Shown: positions 1-5,113 of the stretch, one piece after another
How the letters are laid out: each line of letters starts with the position of its first letter
Numbering within the stretch: the stretch's first letter is position 1
Assembly (NCBI GenBank): GCA_002440145.1
Contig: DJRS01000046.1
Span: forward strand, 4,766 to 9,926
DNA: 5,161 nucleotides
Reading direction: 5' to 3'
From: Verrucomicrobia bacterium UBA6354
Lineage (GTDB): Bacteria > Verrucomicrobiota > Kiritimatiellia > RFP12 > UBA1067
Program-made: the position numbers and the translations under genes
The notes under the pieces: model-generated
Databases searched by the model: none
Told to the model about the DNA's origin: nothing
The model's input: only the letters and a program-made list of their open reading frames with translations

Positions 1-127
1 GAGACGGGCGGGACGGGCGCGGGCCGCAGGGGGCTGCGGCCCCTACCACGGGGGAGACGGGCGGGACGGGTGCGGGCCGCAGGGGACTGCGGCCCCTGCC
101 ACGGGGGAGACGGGCGGGACGGGCGCG
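1..127. repeat. 53-bp G-rich tandem repeat, about 2.4 copies, with hairpins
   Basis: Units begin at 1, 54 and 107, each opening with GAGACGGGCGGGACGGG, so the period is 53 bases; the third copy is partial and the array may continue beyond the left edge. Each full unit holds a perfect 9-bp stem GGGCCGCAG/CTGCGGCCC: stem 21-29 with 34-42 (loop GGGG), and stem 74-82 with 87-95 (loop GGGA). The same hairpin core recurs at about 1622-1664 and 5134-5161, so this belongs to a dispersed family. The array overlaps the 3' end of the minus-strand gene ending at 43. There is no T-tract directly after the stem on either strand, so it does not look like an intrinsic terminator. Confidence 0.9.
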
Positions 128-369
128 GACGGCGCCGCGCCCGCAGAACCCGCGCACAGGAGCGCAGCCTCGCTTTCAGCCTCTTTCAGGCGGTTGACGG
201 CACGGACGATGAGTTCGGCGTTCAGGCGCGAGGCGGGCGCAAAACCGTCCATCTCGCAGACCTTGCCGCCGATGGCGTCCACGACCTGCACGCCGTCGCC
301 CTCGGCGGGGTCCGCGTCGACTTCCCACGGCGTCGGGTAGGTCGCGATATTTGTCAGGGTTTCATTCAT
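43..369 (-). CDS. Small phage protein with TPW...NAELIVRAVN signature and repeat-derived tail
   Basis: 108 residues. The start at 369 is chosen because its ATG overlaps the TGA of the preceding gene (ATGA) and follows a strong GGAGG site about 7 bases upstream, which suggests translational coupling. Residues 13-15 (TPW), a short variable segment with VVDA (29-32), and NAELIVRAVN (50-59) resemble a widespread class of small phage proteins of the 'TPGPW...NA.LI..A' pattern. Their function is not known to me. From about residue 82 onward the protein is translated repeat: a Pro/Val/Ala-rich tail read through one 53-bp unit and into the next, which supplies the TAG stop at 43-45. The original C-terminus was therefore probably near residues 70-80. 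The ORF is well supported; its function is open. Confidence 0.72.
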   Translation of the reverse strand: MNETLTNIATYPTPWEVDADPAEGDGVQVVDAIGGKVCEMDGFAPASRLNAELIVRAVNRLKEAESEAALLCAGSAGAAPSAPVPPVSPVAGAAVPCGPHPSRPSPPW

Positions 370-647
370 TTTTTCGCCTCCGCCATTATTTTCACCGCTT
401 TCACGCTCACCTTGACGAAAATCTGCTTTATGCGCCGCAGGCGCTCGAGCGGATCCGGACGCCTGTTTTCGTCGTTCGCGACCGCGTCAATCTCCTGGAG
501 CGCGTCGCGATAGATGTCCGCAAGGCAATGCGTGCGGTTGATCGCGCCCGCGAGCGCGGCGAAGTCCCGCGCACACGCGTCGATGCGGCGCGTCTGTTCG
601 TCTATCTTTGCGACAATCGTCTGCCGTTTGCCTTCTTTGCCGTCCAT
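366..647 (-). CDS. Hypothetical small helical phage protein
   Basis: 93 residues. The ATG at 647 has a purine-rich site (GGAAGGACCGG) just upstream, 21 bases after the stop of the preceding gene, and the TGA overlaps the next start, so it sits inside an operon. The product is charged and appears helical throughout, with a basic C-terminal helix rich in Lys and Val (about 72-93) and two isolated cysteines (25 and 41). No signal peptide or membrane segment is visible. I do not recognise a family. Its place downstream of the tail-terminator-like gene would suit a tail assembly or accessory protein, but that is position-based inference only. Confidence 0.65.
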   Translation of the reverse strand: MDGKEGKRQTIVAKIDEQTRRIDACARDFAALAGAINRTHCLADIYRDALQEIDAVANDENRRPDPLERLRRIKQIFVKVSVKAVKIMAEAKK

Positions 648-668
648 TTTCCGGTCCTTCCCCGAAAG

Positions 669-1082
669 TCAGCAGCCGAAAAAGGAGAGCGTGCCCATCG
701 GCGAGACGCAACGCGGATCTTCGCCTGCGCAAATGAACCGTCTGGGGTCCCGGCGCCACAGCAAGAACATGCGCCAACGCGCGGGGGAGCACCATTCGGG
801 ACGCGGCACGGGCTTGCCGGGGTTGGCAGCCTGCCGGAACTTCTCATATTTGAGCAGTTTTTCGTTCGTCGGCACGGACATGTTCACGTAGCGGTCCATC
901 TCGCACAGGAGTTTTTTCTCCATCTGCGCGTTTTCGCGGCGGATGGCGCGTTCCGCGGCTTGTTTGGCGCGGTAGGACTCGCGCTCTTCGGGCGTCATCG
1001 CCCTCATTTTCGCGACGTGGCGGCGGCGGTTCTCGCGCCGGCGTTCGCGTTGTTCGGACGTCAAATCTTTCCACCTCGACAT
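669..1082 (-). CDS. Hypothetical arginine-rich phage protein
   Basis: 137 residues. An in-frame ATG lies further upstream at 1160, but it would overlap the preceding gene by 53 bases. The ATG at 1082 has a textbook AAGGAG site about 9 bases upstream, so I take 1082. The first ~65 residues are a very basic, charged stretch (many Arg, Glu and Lys: RERRRENRRR near 12-21) predicted to be one long helix or coiled coil. The remainder is Trp/Pro-rich (PEWCSPARWRMFLLWRRDPRR around 95-115) and ends in a Cys-containing segment (cysteines near 118, 124 and 137). It might bind nucleic acid or act as an assembly factor. I recognise no domain. It lies between the tail-terminator-like gene and two further small genes of the same operon. 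Confidence 0.65.
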   Translation of the reverse strand: MSRWKDLTSEQRERRRENRRRHVAKMRAMTPEERESYRAKQAAERAIRRENAQMEKKLLCEMDRYVNMSVPTNEKLLKYEKFRQAANPGKPVPRPEWCSPARWRMFLLWRRDPRRFICAGEDPRCVSPMGTLSFFGC

Positions 1083-1107
1083 TCTCTTTTCTCCTTTCTT
1101 CCCGCTT

Positions 1108-1575
1108 TTACGCCCGCGGACGGGATGTCCGGAAAACGACGTCCATCGCGAGCGTGGCACTGTAGGCCAATACGGGGGCGGCGTTCGTCATGACGTTGAC
1201 ATCAGTCGGCAGCGCCTCGCCGACGGCGCGCGCTTCGGGCGCGACACGAAAAACGAGCACATTGCTTTCCTCGCGCAGCGGATCGTCGACGCGCAAATCG
1301 GCGTTCATGGGGAAGGCGGCCAGAATGCGCATGATGTCGCGCTGAAGGTTCGTGCGGTCGCGGCCGAAGAGGCTCAGCGAGGCGCGGAAGTGCAGGGCTT
1401 CGGCGTTGTAGCAGCAGTGTTCGCCCGTCTGGAGCCAGCCGATGTTGAAGACGCCGCAGTCCGTCTCGCCGGGGTTCACGCCGCGCCAGACGGCTTTCCC
1501 CAGGAAGTCCGCCAGGCGTTTCGCGCAGGCTTCTTCGGCGACGGTCAGGGAATCGATGTAGTCGAATTCACGCAT
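1108..1575 (-). CDS. Tail-terminator-like phage protein
   Basis: 155 residues. The ATG at 1575 has an AAAGGA site 7 bases upstream. The segment at 61-89 (hydrophobic strands, then FGRDRTNLQRDIMRILAAFP) followed by SNVLVFRVAPEA (104-115) and a final beta strand ending DVVF (145-148) has the layout of tail-terminator or neck proteins that cap the tail tube in siphophages and join it to the head: an alpha/beta fold with a hydrophobic strand pair around a helix. Lying directly after a gp10-like gene supports this, as these two types commonly sit side by side in head-tail joining modules. Assignment is from layout and general similarity, not a diagnostic motif. The leader carries the 20-base palindromic element and a hairpin repeat. 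Confidence 0.55.
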   Translation of the reverse strand: MREFDYIDSLTVAEEACAKRLADFLGKAVWRGVNPGETDCGVFNIGWLQTGEHCCYNAEALHFRASLSLFGRDRTNLQRDIMRILAAFPMNADLRVDDPLREESNVLVFRVAPEARAVGEALPTDVNVMTNAAPVLAYSATLAMDVVFRTSRPRA

Positions 1576-1600
1576 GTAGTTGTCCTTTCTTTCTCACTGC

Positions 1601-1664
1601 CTATGGTTGACGGGTCAAAAGGGGGAGACGGGGCGCAGGGGACTGCGGCCCCTACCACGGGGGG
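1601..1664. repeat. Dispersed palindrome-plus-hairpin repeat, intergenic copy
   Basis: The 111-base gap 1576-1686 holds the leader of the 155-residue gene and a repeat. CTATGGTTGACGGGTCAAAA occupies 1601-1620 and contains the palindrome TTGACGGGTCAA (1607-1618). It continues into the G-rich hairpin unit (GGGGGAGACGG..., then GCAGGGGACTGCGGCCCCTACCACGGGGG) to about 1664. The hairpin stem here has lost one base and would carry a bulge. The remaining bases 1665-1686 are G-rich with no further structure that I can see. The same composite starts at 5114 in the same orientation relative to a minus-strand gene. A regulatory role in the leader is possible but unproven. Confidence 0.85.
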
Positions 1665-1686
1665 CGGGGTACGGGGAAGAGGCGGT

Positions 1687-2166
1687 CTAGAGCTCGATTT
1701 TCCGCAGGCGTCCCGAGAGGACGCGTTCGCACCAGTCCGCGCTGTCGGAAATGGCGCGTTCAATGAACTTCTCTCCGACCTTGCCGCCCTTGGCGATGGA
1801 TCCGGCGCCGAGGTTTCGCCAGGACTTGCCGCGTTCGTCGTGGATGCGTTTGGCGTAGTTGTAGCCCGTGGCGGAGACGCAAAGCGCATTCTGCCGCACG
1901 AAGACGGATGCGCGGTCCGCGGAAGATTCGCATTCGATGGACTTTTCGAGCGAGCCGGGATAGCGGTGCGCGGTCGTGCGCTTCTTGCGTTTGAGCGCGG
2001 CGGAATGGTTCGCCATCGTCGGGGAGCGGGGCGCGTAGGAGACGGCGACGGCCTTGCAGTGCTGGGCGCACATGAAGAGCGCCTCGCGCGCAAGCGTGCG
2101 CGACTGCGTGCGCAAGTCTCCGAGCGCGCGCGAAAGCCTGTCCAATCCTGTAAGCGGTAGTTCCAT
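1687..2166 (-). CDS. HK97 gp10-like neck / tail-completion protein
   Basis: 159 residues from the ATG at 2166. The open frame extends to 2442, but the extra part is antisense to the immunity-like gene and looks non-coding. The opening (ELPLTGLDRLSRAL) is typical of gp10-type proteins, which begin with a short strand and 'GLDEL..L' helix. APRSPT (45-50), GSLEKSI (71-77), YNYAKRIHDE (102-111) and a closing helix KFIERAI (133-139) match the usual family order: a helix, 'AP..TG.L..SI', a 'YA..vH' strand, then the C-terminal helix. Such proteins join head to tail or complete the tail. No good ribosome binding site precedes this start: the ATG follows the degenerate 20-base element by two bases. 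Translation may rely on read-through from upstream. Confidence 0.65.
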   Translation of the reverse strand: MELPLTGLDRLSRALGDLRTQSRTLAREALFMCAQHCKAVAVSYAPRSPTMANHSAALKRKKRTTAHRYPGSLEKSIECESSADRASVFVRQNALCVSATGYNYAKRIHDERGKSWRNLGAGSIAKGGKVGEKFIERAISDSADWCERVLSGRLRKIEL

Positions 2167-2168
2167 GC

Positions 2169-2188
2169 CTATGGTTGGCGGGTCAAAG
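2169..2188. repeat. Degenerate copy of the 20-bp palindromic element
   Basis: CTATGGTTGGCGGGTCAAAG differs at two positions from the copies at 1601-1620 and 5114-5133. The substitution inside the palindrome (TTGGC for TTGAC) weakens the symmetry. It is not followed by the G-rich hairpin. It abuts the start codon of the gp10-like gene. Confidence 0.8.
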
Positions 2189-2213
2189 GACTGGCCCGCA
2201 AACGGCTTTGACC
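2181..2213. promoter_or_regulatory. Inverted repeat between divergent starts, possible operator
   Basis: GGTCAAAG at 2181-2188 is matched by CTTTGACC at 2206-2213, a perfect 8-bp inverted repeat with a 17-base gap. The left arm lies within the dispersed element. It is located between the divergent start codons at 2166 (minus) and 2279 (plus), just upstream of the plus-strand promoter, so it could bind a regulator or fold as RNA. Only the repeat itself is seen; any function is inferred. Confidence 0.35.
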
Positions 2214-2225
2214 GGGGAACCGTGG

Positions 2226-2255
2226 TTGACGGCGAACGCCGCAATATGGTACAAT
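2226..2255 (+). promoter_or_regulatory. Sigma70-like promoter for the immunity-like gene
   Basis: A -35 box TTGACG (2226-2231) and a -10 box TACAAT (2250-2255) are separated by 18 bases, each one mismatch from consensus. A small inverted repeat CGGCG-AA-CGCCG (2230-2241) overlaps the -35 box and the spacer and might be an operator. Transcription would start near 2262, only some 17 bases before the ATG. It is the clearest promoter I see in the window and points against the late operon. Confidence 0.7.
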
Positions 2256-2263
2256 GATGGACG

Positions 2264-2270
2264 AAAGGAG
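2264..2270 (+). promoter_or_regulatory. Ribosome binding site fixing the start of the immunity-like gene
   Basis: AAAGGAG lies 8 bases upstream of the ATG at 2279. This is close to ideal and, with the promoter immediately before it, argues that the plus-strand ORF is a real gene and not an antisense shadow. Confidence 0.8.
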
Positions 2271-2278
2271 AACAGGCC

Positions 2279-2617
2279 ATGAGGAACAATATTCCGGAGC
2301 TGGAGAAAAAAATCAAGCAGATTCTTGACGGGGTGTTGCCTGTCGGGGCTTTCAGTCTGCGAAAAGATGCCGAAGAAAAGCTGCAGGGCGTGCTTGTGTT
2401 CACGTCCGCAGGCCACAAAAAAAACTCTGGCGGAATAAGCATTTACGAACAAGTCGTCAATCCCGATTCTCAACCCGGGAAGCCTTGGACCAATTACAAG
2501 TTCATGAACGACCGCACATATGCCTCCATTCCCGAAGCCCTGTCGCAGTATCGGGTTGGTGGCATGCCGCTTAAAGATTGCGTGTCAGACGTCCAATTTT
2601 TCAATATAATCGGCTGA
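2279..2617 (+). CDS. Putative immunity protein for the MuF-fused papain-fold toxin
   Basis: 112 residues, no signal peptide or membrane segment, so probably cytoplasmic. It is the only plus-strand gene in the window and has its own promoter and a strong ribosome binding site. An amphipathic N-terminal helix (IPELEKKIKQIL) is followed by what looks like an alpha/beta fold with LQGVLVFTS (36-44) and a polar middle with PWTNYKFMNDRTYASI. I do not recognise an immunity family. The role is inferred from context: it lies directly after the toxin domain, is convergent with it, overlaps its last 33 bases, and shares its GC content (about 51%, against about 67% in the adjoining linker of the toxin ORF). 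Expression from its own promoter would protect the lysogen before or while the late toxin gene is on. The alternative is an unrelated lysogenic 'moron' gene. Confidence 0.72.
   Translation: MRNNIPELEKKIKQILDGVLPVGAFSLRKDAEEKLQGVLVFTSAGHKKNSGGISIYEQVVNPDSQPGKPWTNYKFMNDRTYASIPEALSQYRVGGMPLKDCVSDVQFFNIIG
2585..2617. other. Tail-to-tail overlap of toxin and immunity-like genes
   Basis: The minus-strand stop (TGA read at 2587-2585) lies inside the plus-strand gene, whose own TGA is at 2615-2617. The last ten codons plus stop of each gene are complementary to each other. There is no room for a terminator between them, so both transcripts are expected to run into each other's antisense strand. Confidence 0.85.
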
Positions 2618-4516
2618 CCCCGCACAAAATCTTACGCGCGCGCTGAAGGGCCGGTCGTCGATTCGCGCGAAGTTGTTGAACAACGCCGCTTCTCCGCGCG
2701 TCCGTATGCCCGGAAAGTAGCCCGAACAATCCTTGTCTCCGTTTTGCGGGTCCAGGAAATGCGTTTTGCCGTTTATCTGGCAGGCCATGAACGTGTGCCC
2801 TGACAATCCTCCGCTCTTTGTTTTCCACATGCAAACAACTTGTGCACGCGCGCCATCGCCCCATCCCGCCATTTGCTTTTCGATGTCGGACTTCTTCCTG
2901 TAGTGGATTGGGGAGACATGATCAAATGCCGGGAATAGCATTTCAGCAATGGAATCCCTGTTGACGTCGGCAAACATCTCATCGTTTCCGTCGGGGACGA
3001 GCTTCCCCGCCCGACTGTCAAACGCCATAGGCTTGGGCTTCGCCGTGACATCGTATCCACGGAAACGCGCTTCGCAGGCAGGCACGCAACGCTGACAATT
3101 GATTTGCCACTCCTTTCCCTTCTTGTAGTTCGGATTCGTTCCGGCGATGTCGAGCGGCTTGTCCGTATGCGCGACCCCGAGCTTGCGCATGAGCGCGTCG
3201 GTTTCCTTCTCGAGCGGCGTGGAGGGCGTCCAGCCCTTGGGCGCGGCGGATTTCTCCTTGCTTTCCGCCGCTTCCGCGAGTTTGGCGACGGCGACGAGGT
3301 GGGCGGCGTCGGTGTCGCGGGCGATGTGCACGACGCCGCCGCGCGTGCCGCGGCGCCACCGCTCGGGCTCGTACTTCGGATTTGCGCGCGTGCCGCCGGG
3401 GACCTTCTTTACGGGGGCGAAACGCGGCGGCATGCCGTCCGGACAGAGCGCGGACACCTGCGCGTCGGTCAGTTTGGCGACCAGGGCTTTGGCGTCGGCG
3501 CGGAGGAGTCCGGCGCGGATCGCGGCGGCGAGATTGTCGCGGTCGACGGCGAGGCGGGCCTCTTCGGCCGTCAATCCTTCCGTTTTCCGCTTGCGCTCCT
3601 GGTCGCGCGCGTACTTGCGCGCGCGCTGGGCGTCCGGGTCGGCGGCGTCCGCCTTGGCGACGGGGTGCGCCTTCTGCAGCGCGATTTCGTCCGCGTCGGC
3701 CTCCGCGTCCACGACTTCGAGCGTGTGGACGCAGTTCGGGTGGAAGCATCCGCCGCGGCGGGCGTCTTCATAGGTCGGCAGCCCCTTCGTCTTGCCGGAG
3801 AGGGAGACGATCTGGCCTTCCCACGCGGCGCAGGCGCAATGCGGGTCGCTCCCGCCGCGCGAGATGCGCATGAGGTCCGAGCCGGTCTGGCGCGCGACAT
3901 CGTCCACGAGGCAGTCGTTGTAGACGCGCATCGTGGAGGTGCGGGCGTTCATCATGAAGTAGGTCTTCGTGTCCCAGACGCGTCCGGCGGCGTCGGTGAA
4001 GCGCGGGGTCTCGTTTTCGAGCGCGGCGTCCCAACGCTCCTGCATGGCGCGTGCGGCGTCCTTGACGGAGCCGCCGGCGACGGCCTGTTCGCGCAGGACG
4101 GCGACGACGCTCTCCCGCAGCGTGTTGACGAGGCTCTGGGACATGCGGTCCGTGAAGACGGCGGCGAGATTCTCGCCCTGCGCGGGGGAAACGAGTTCCA
4201 GGACGGCCTGCGCATGGCGGGCGGAATACTTGATTTCGACGCCCGTCATGTCCGAGGCGGCGCGCGCGGCGGTCTTGGCGGCGAGCTGGTGCTGGGCGGC
4301 CAGGAGGCGGTCGAGGCGCACGGCGAGCTTGGCCATGCGCGTGCGGATCGCCTTGTAGGCGGTTTCGCGGTCGGCGGCGGAGGAAGCGAGTTTGAGCTCC
4401 TTCGCCAGTACGGCGAGTTCGCCGCGGATGCCCCGCAGCGTTTCGGCGACAAGCCGGTCCGCCGACACGGCGAGCGCATCGGCCTTGCGGACCAGCTTTT
4501 CGAGCGGGGACGCCAT
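2585..4516 (-). CDS. MuF/min_cap2-type phage minor head protein fused to a papain-fold toxin domain
   Basis: 643 residues, start at 4516, seven bases after the previous stop; the ribosome binding site is weak, so coupling to the upstream gene is likely. Residues 1-90 are helical and Ala/Leu-rich. Residues about 100-265 are the virion domain: NARTSTMRVYND (190-201), then DPHCAC...WEGQI (224-236), then GGCFHPNC.H (255-264), the ending typical of SPP1 gp7/Mu F and Phage_min_cap2 proteins. Residues 280-455 are a charged linker. From about 459 the protein matches Tox-PL (papain fold toxin 1, glutamine deamidase): NCQRC with Cys474 as likely nucleophile, RGYDVTAKP (486-494), W552-GARAQVVCMW, GH574TF, and FLD589PQ591NG. 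A Cys474/His574/Asp589 triad is complete, so activity is plausible. The family deamidates or cleaves target proteins; the target here is unknown. The C-terminal quarter is AT-richer than the rest, suggesting domain exchange. Confidence 0.85.
   Translation of the reverse strand: MASPLEKLVRKADALAVSADRLVAETLRGIRGELAVLAKELKLASSAADRETAYKAIRTRMAKLAVRLDRLLAAQHQLAAKTAARAASDMTGVEIKYSARHAQAVLELVSPAQGENLAAVFTDRMSQSLVNTLRESVVAVLREQAVAGGSVKDAARAMQERWDAALENETPRFTDAAGRVWDTKTYFMMNARTSTMRVYNDCLVDDVARQTGSDLMRISRGGSDPHCACAAWEGQIVSLSGKTKGLPTYEDARRGGCFHPNCVHTLEVVDAEADADEIALQKAHPVAKADAADPDAQRARKYARDQERKRKTEGLTAEEARLAVDRDNLAAAIRAGLLRADAKALVAKLTDAQVSALCPDGMPPRFAPVKKVPGGTRANPKYEPERWRRGTRGGVVHIARDTDAAHLVAVAKLAEAAESKEKSAAPKGWTPSTPLEKETDALMRKLGVAHTDKPLDIAGTNPNYKKGKEWQINCQRCVPACEARFRGYDVTAKPKPMAFDSRAGKLVPDGNDEMFADVNRDSIAEMLFPAFDHVSPIHYRKKSDIEKQMAGWGDGARAQVVCMWKTKSGGLSGHTFMACQINGKTHFLDPQNGDKDCSGYFPGIRTRGEAALFNNFARIDDRPFSARVRFCAGSADYIEKLDV
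2588..3142 (-). other. Tox-PL papain-fold toxin domain within the minor head protein
   Basis: Covers roughly residues 459-643 of the fusion. Cys474 is encoded at 3095-3097 and His574 at 2795-2797. The order Cys-motif, RGYDV strand, Trp-rich strand, GH strand, DPQ turn, and a final SGYF helix cap is the expected order of the Tox-PL fold. Counted GC is about 52% over 2821-3000, but about 67% over sampled parts of the linker (3241-3300, 3541-3600), with the change near 3120-3180. This domain plus 2279-2617 therefore looks like an exchangeable toxin-immunity cassette. Confidence 0.75.
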
Positions 4517-4523
4517 GGCGGGG

Positions 4524-4910
4524 CTAGGCGAGCACGACCTCTACGCGGTTGGAAGCCCCGAGCCAGGCGAGGGCTTCCTCGGACCACTTGCCGTTGCCGG
4601 AAGAGAGGGTGCGGTTCGGTTCGCGGCGTTCGTCGGGCTGGAGCGACGGAACGAGCGTGCCGCCGCCCTTGGGCTGGACGTCGCGCAGGAGCGTGAAGAG
4701 CGCCTGCTCGTAGACGGCGAATTCGTCGCGCGTCCTGTCCCCGTAGACATAGGCCGGTTCGTTCTCGCGCATGGCGCGCCCGAGGGCGCGCGCAAGGTCG
4801 CGCTTGGCCTGCTCGATGGCGGTCTTGCGCTGGTCGGGCGCATACTCGAACCAGGCGCGTGCGAGCGTGCGGGTGGAAAAGTAGGCGTCGGCGCAGTCTA
4901 TGGCGATCAT
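4524..4910 (-). CDS. Head-tail adaptor, DnaT-like/gp6-like connector family
   Basis: 128 residues. The ATG at 4910 overlaps the previous TGA (ATGA), preceded by a GGGGGA purine run. ADAYFSTR (7-14), W20, a helix at about 26-47 with repeated Ala/Arg, and RDEFAVYEQALFTLL (61-75) fit the small helical head-tail adaptors that stack under the portal, often annotated as 'DnaT-like ssDNA-binding' or gp6-like. These are virion components, and a role in replication is not implied. The C-terminal 45 residues (Gly/Pro-rich, then SEEALAWLG and a final strand) are less typical. Its place just before the minor head protein and upstream of gp10-like and terminator-like genes supports the assignment. Confidence 0.62.
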   Translation of the reverse strand: MIAIDCADAYFSTRTLARAWFEYAPDQRKTAIEQAKRDLARALGRAMRENEPAYVYGDRTRDEFAVYEQALFTLLRDVQPKGGGTLVPSLQPDERREPNRTLSSGNGKWSEEALAWLGASNRVEVVLA

Positions 4911-5095
4911 TTGCGCGTCCCCCGCTTGGCGTCTTTGGCGTCCAGGCGTTTGCGCAGTTCGCCGTTTTCGCGTGCGAGGGCGGCGTTTTCGGCTTCGAGA
5001 CGGGCGATTTCGGCGGCGGCTTCGGGATTGCGGGCGAGGGCTGCGGCGAAGTTCCGGCGTTTGATGGTTAGACCGAGCGAGACAAGCGGGTGCAT
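4907..5095 (-). CDS. Small coiled-coil phage protein
   Basis: 62 residues. The ATG at 5095 has an AAAGGA site 8 bases upstream, and the stop overlaps the next gene by four bases. Residues about 26-55 form a clear coiled coil with hydrophobic residues at heptad spacing (IARLEAENAALARENGELRK), followed by a basic tail (KRGTRK). The short Leu/Val-rich N-terminus could be a helix. I recognise no family. It could be a small head or assembly protein co-translated with the adaptor. The leader carries the 20-base palindromic element 19-38 bases upstream of the start codon. Confidence 0.68.
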   Translation of the reverse strand: MHPLVSLGLTIKRRNFAAALARNPEAAAEIARLEAENAALARENGELRKRLDAKDAKRGTRK

Positions 5096-5113
5096 GGCAA
5101 GAATCCTTTCTGT

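Noticed and set aside
21..42. Intrinsic terminator at the GGGCCGCAG/CTGCGGCCC hairpin
   Set aside because: No run of T directly follows the stem on either strand at any copy; the nearest TTTT on the minus strand is about nine bases away and precedes gene leaders.
1..127. CRISPR array
   Set aside because: Units are contiguous 53-bp tandem copies without unique spacers, and the hairpin core also occurs singly elsewhere.
351..1193. 280-codon plus-strand open frame
   Set aside because: Covers four minus-strand genes with good ribosome binding sites and stop/start overlaps; its own start has no convincing site and its translation shows no domain.
1607..1618. Minus-strand sigma70 promoter using TTGACC of the palindromic element as -35
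   Set aside because: No acceptable -10 box lies 16-18 bases downstream at either of the two full copies.
1390..2160. 256-codon plus-strand open frame
   Set aside because: Opposite the gp10-like and terminator-like genes and runs through the intergenic G-rich repeat; a product of high GC.
2167..2442. N-terminal extension of the gp10-like frame up to 2442
   Set aside because: Antisense to the immunity-like gene and its promoter; the translated segment bears no resemblance to gp10-type proteins, which fit a start at 2166.
3104..4696. 530-codon plus-strand open frame opposite the minor head gene
   Set aside because: Antisense shadow of high-GC coding DNA: the minus strand has clear virion and toxin motifs here, while this translation is low-complexity and Gly/Arg/Val-rich.
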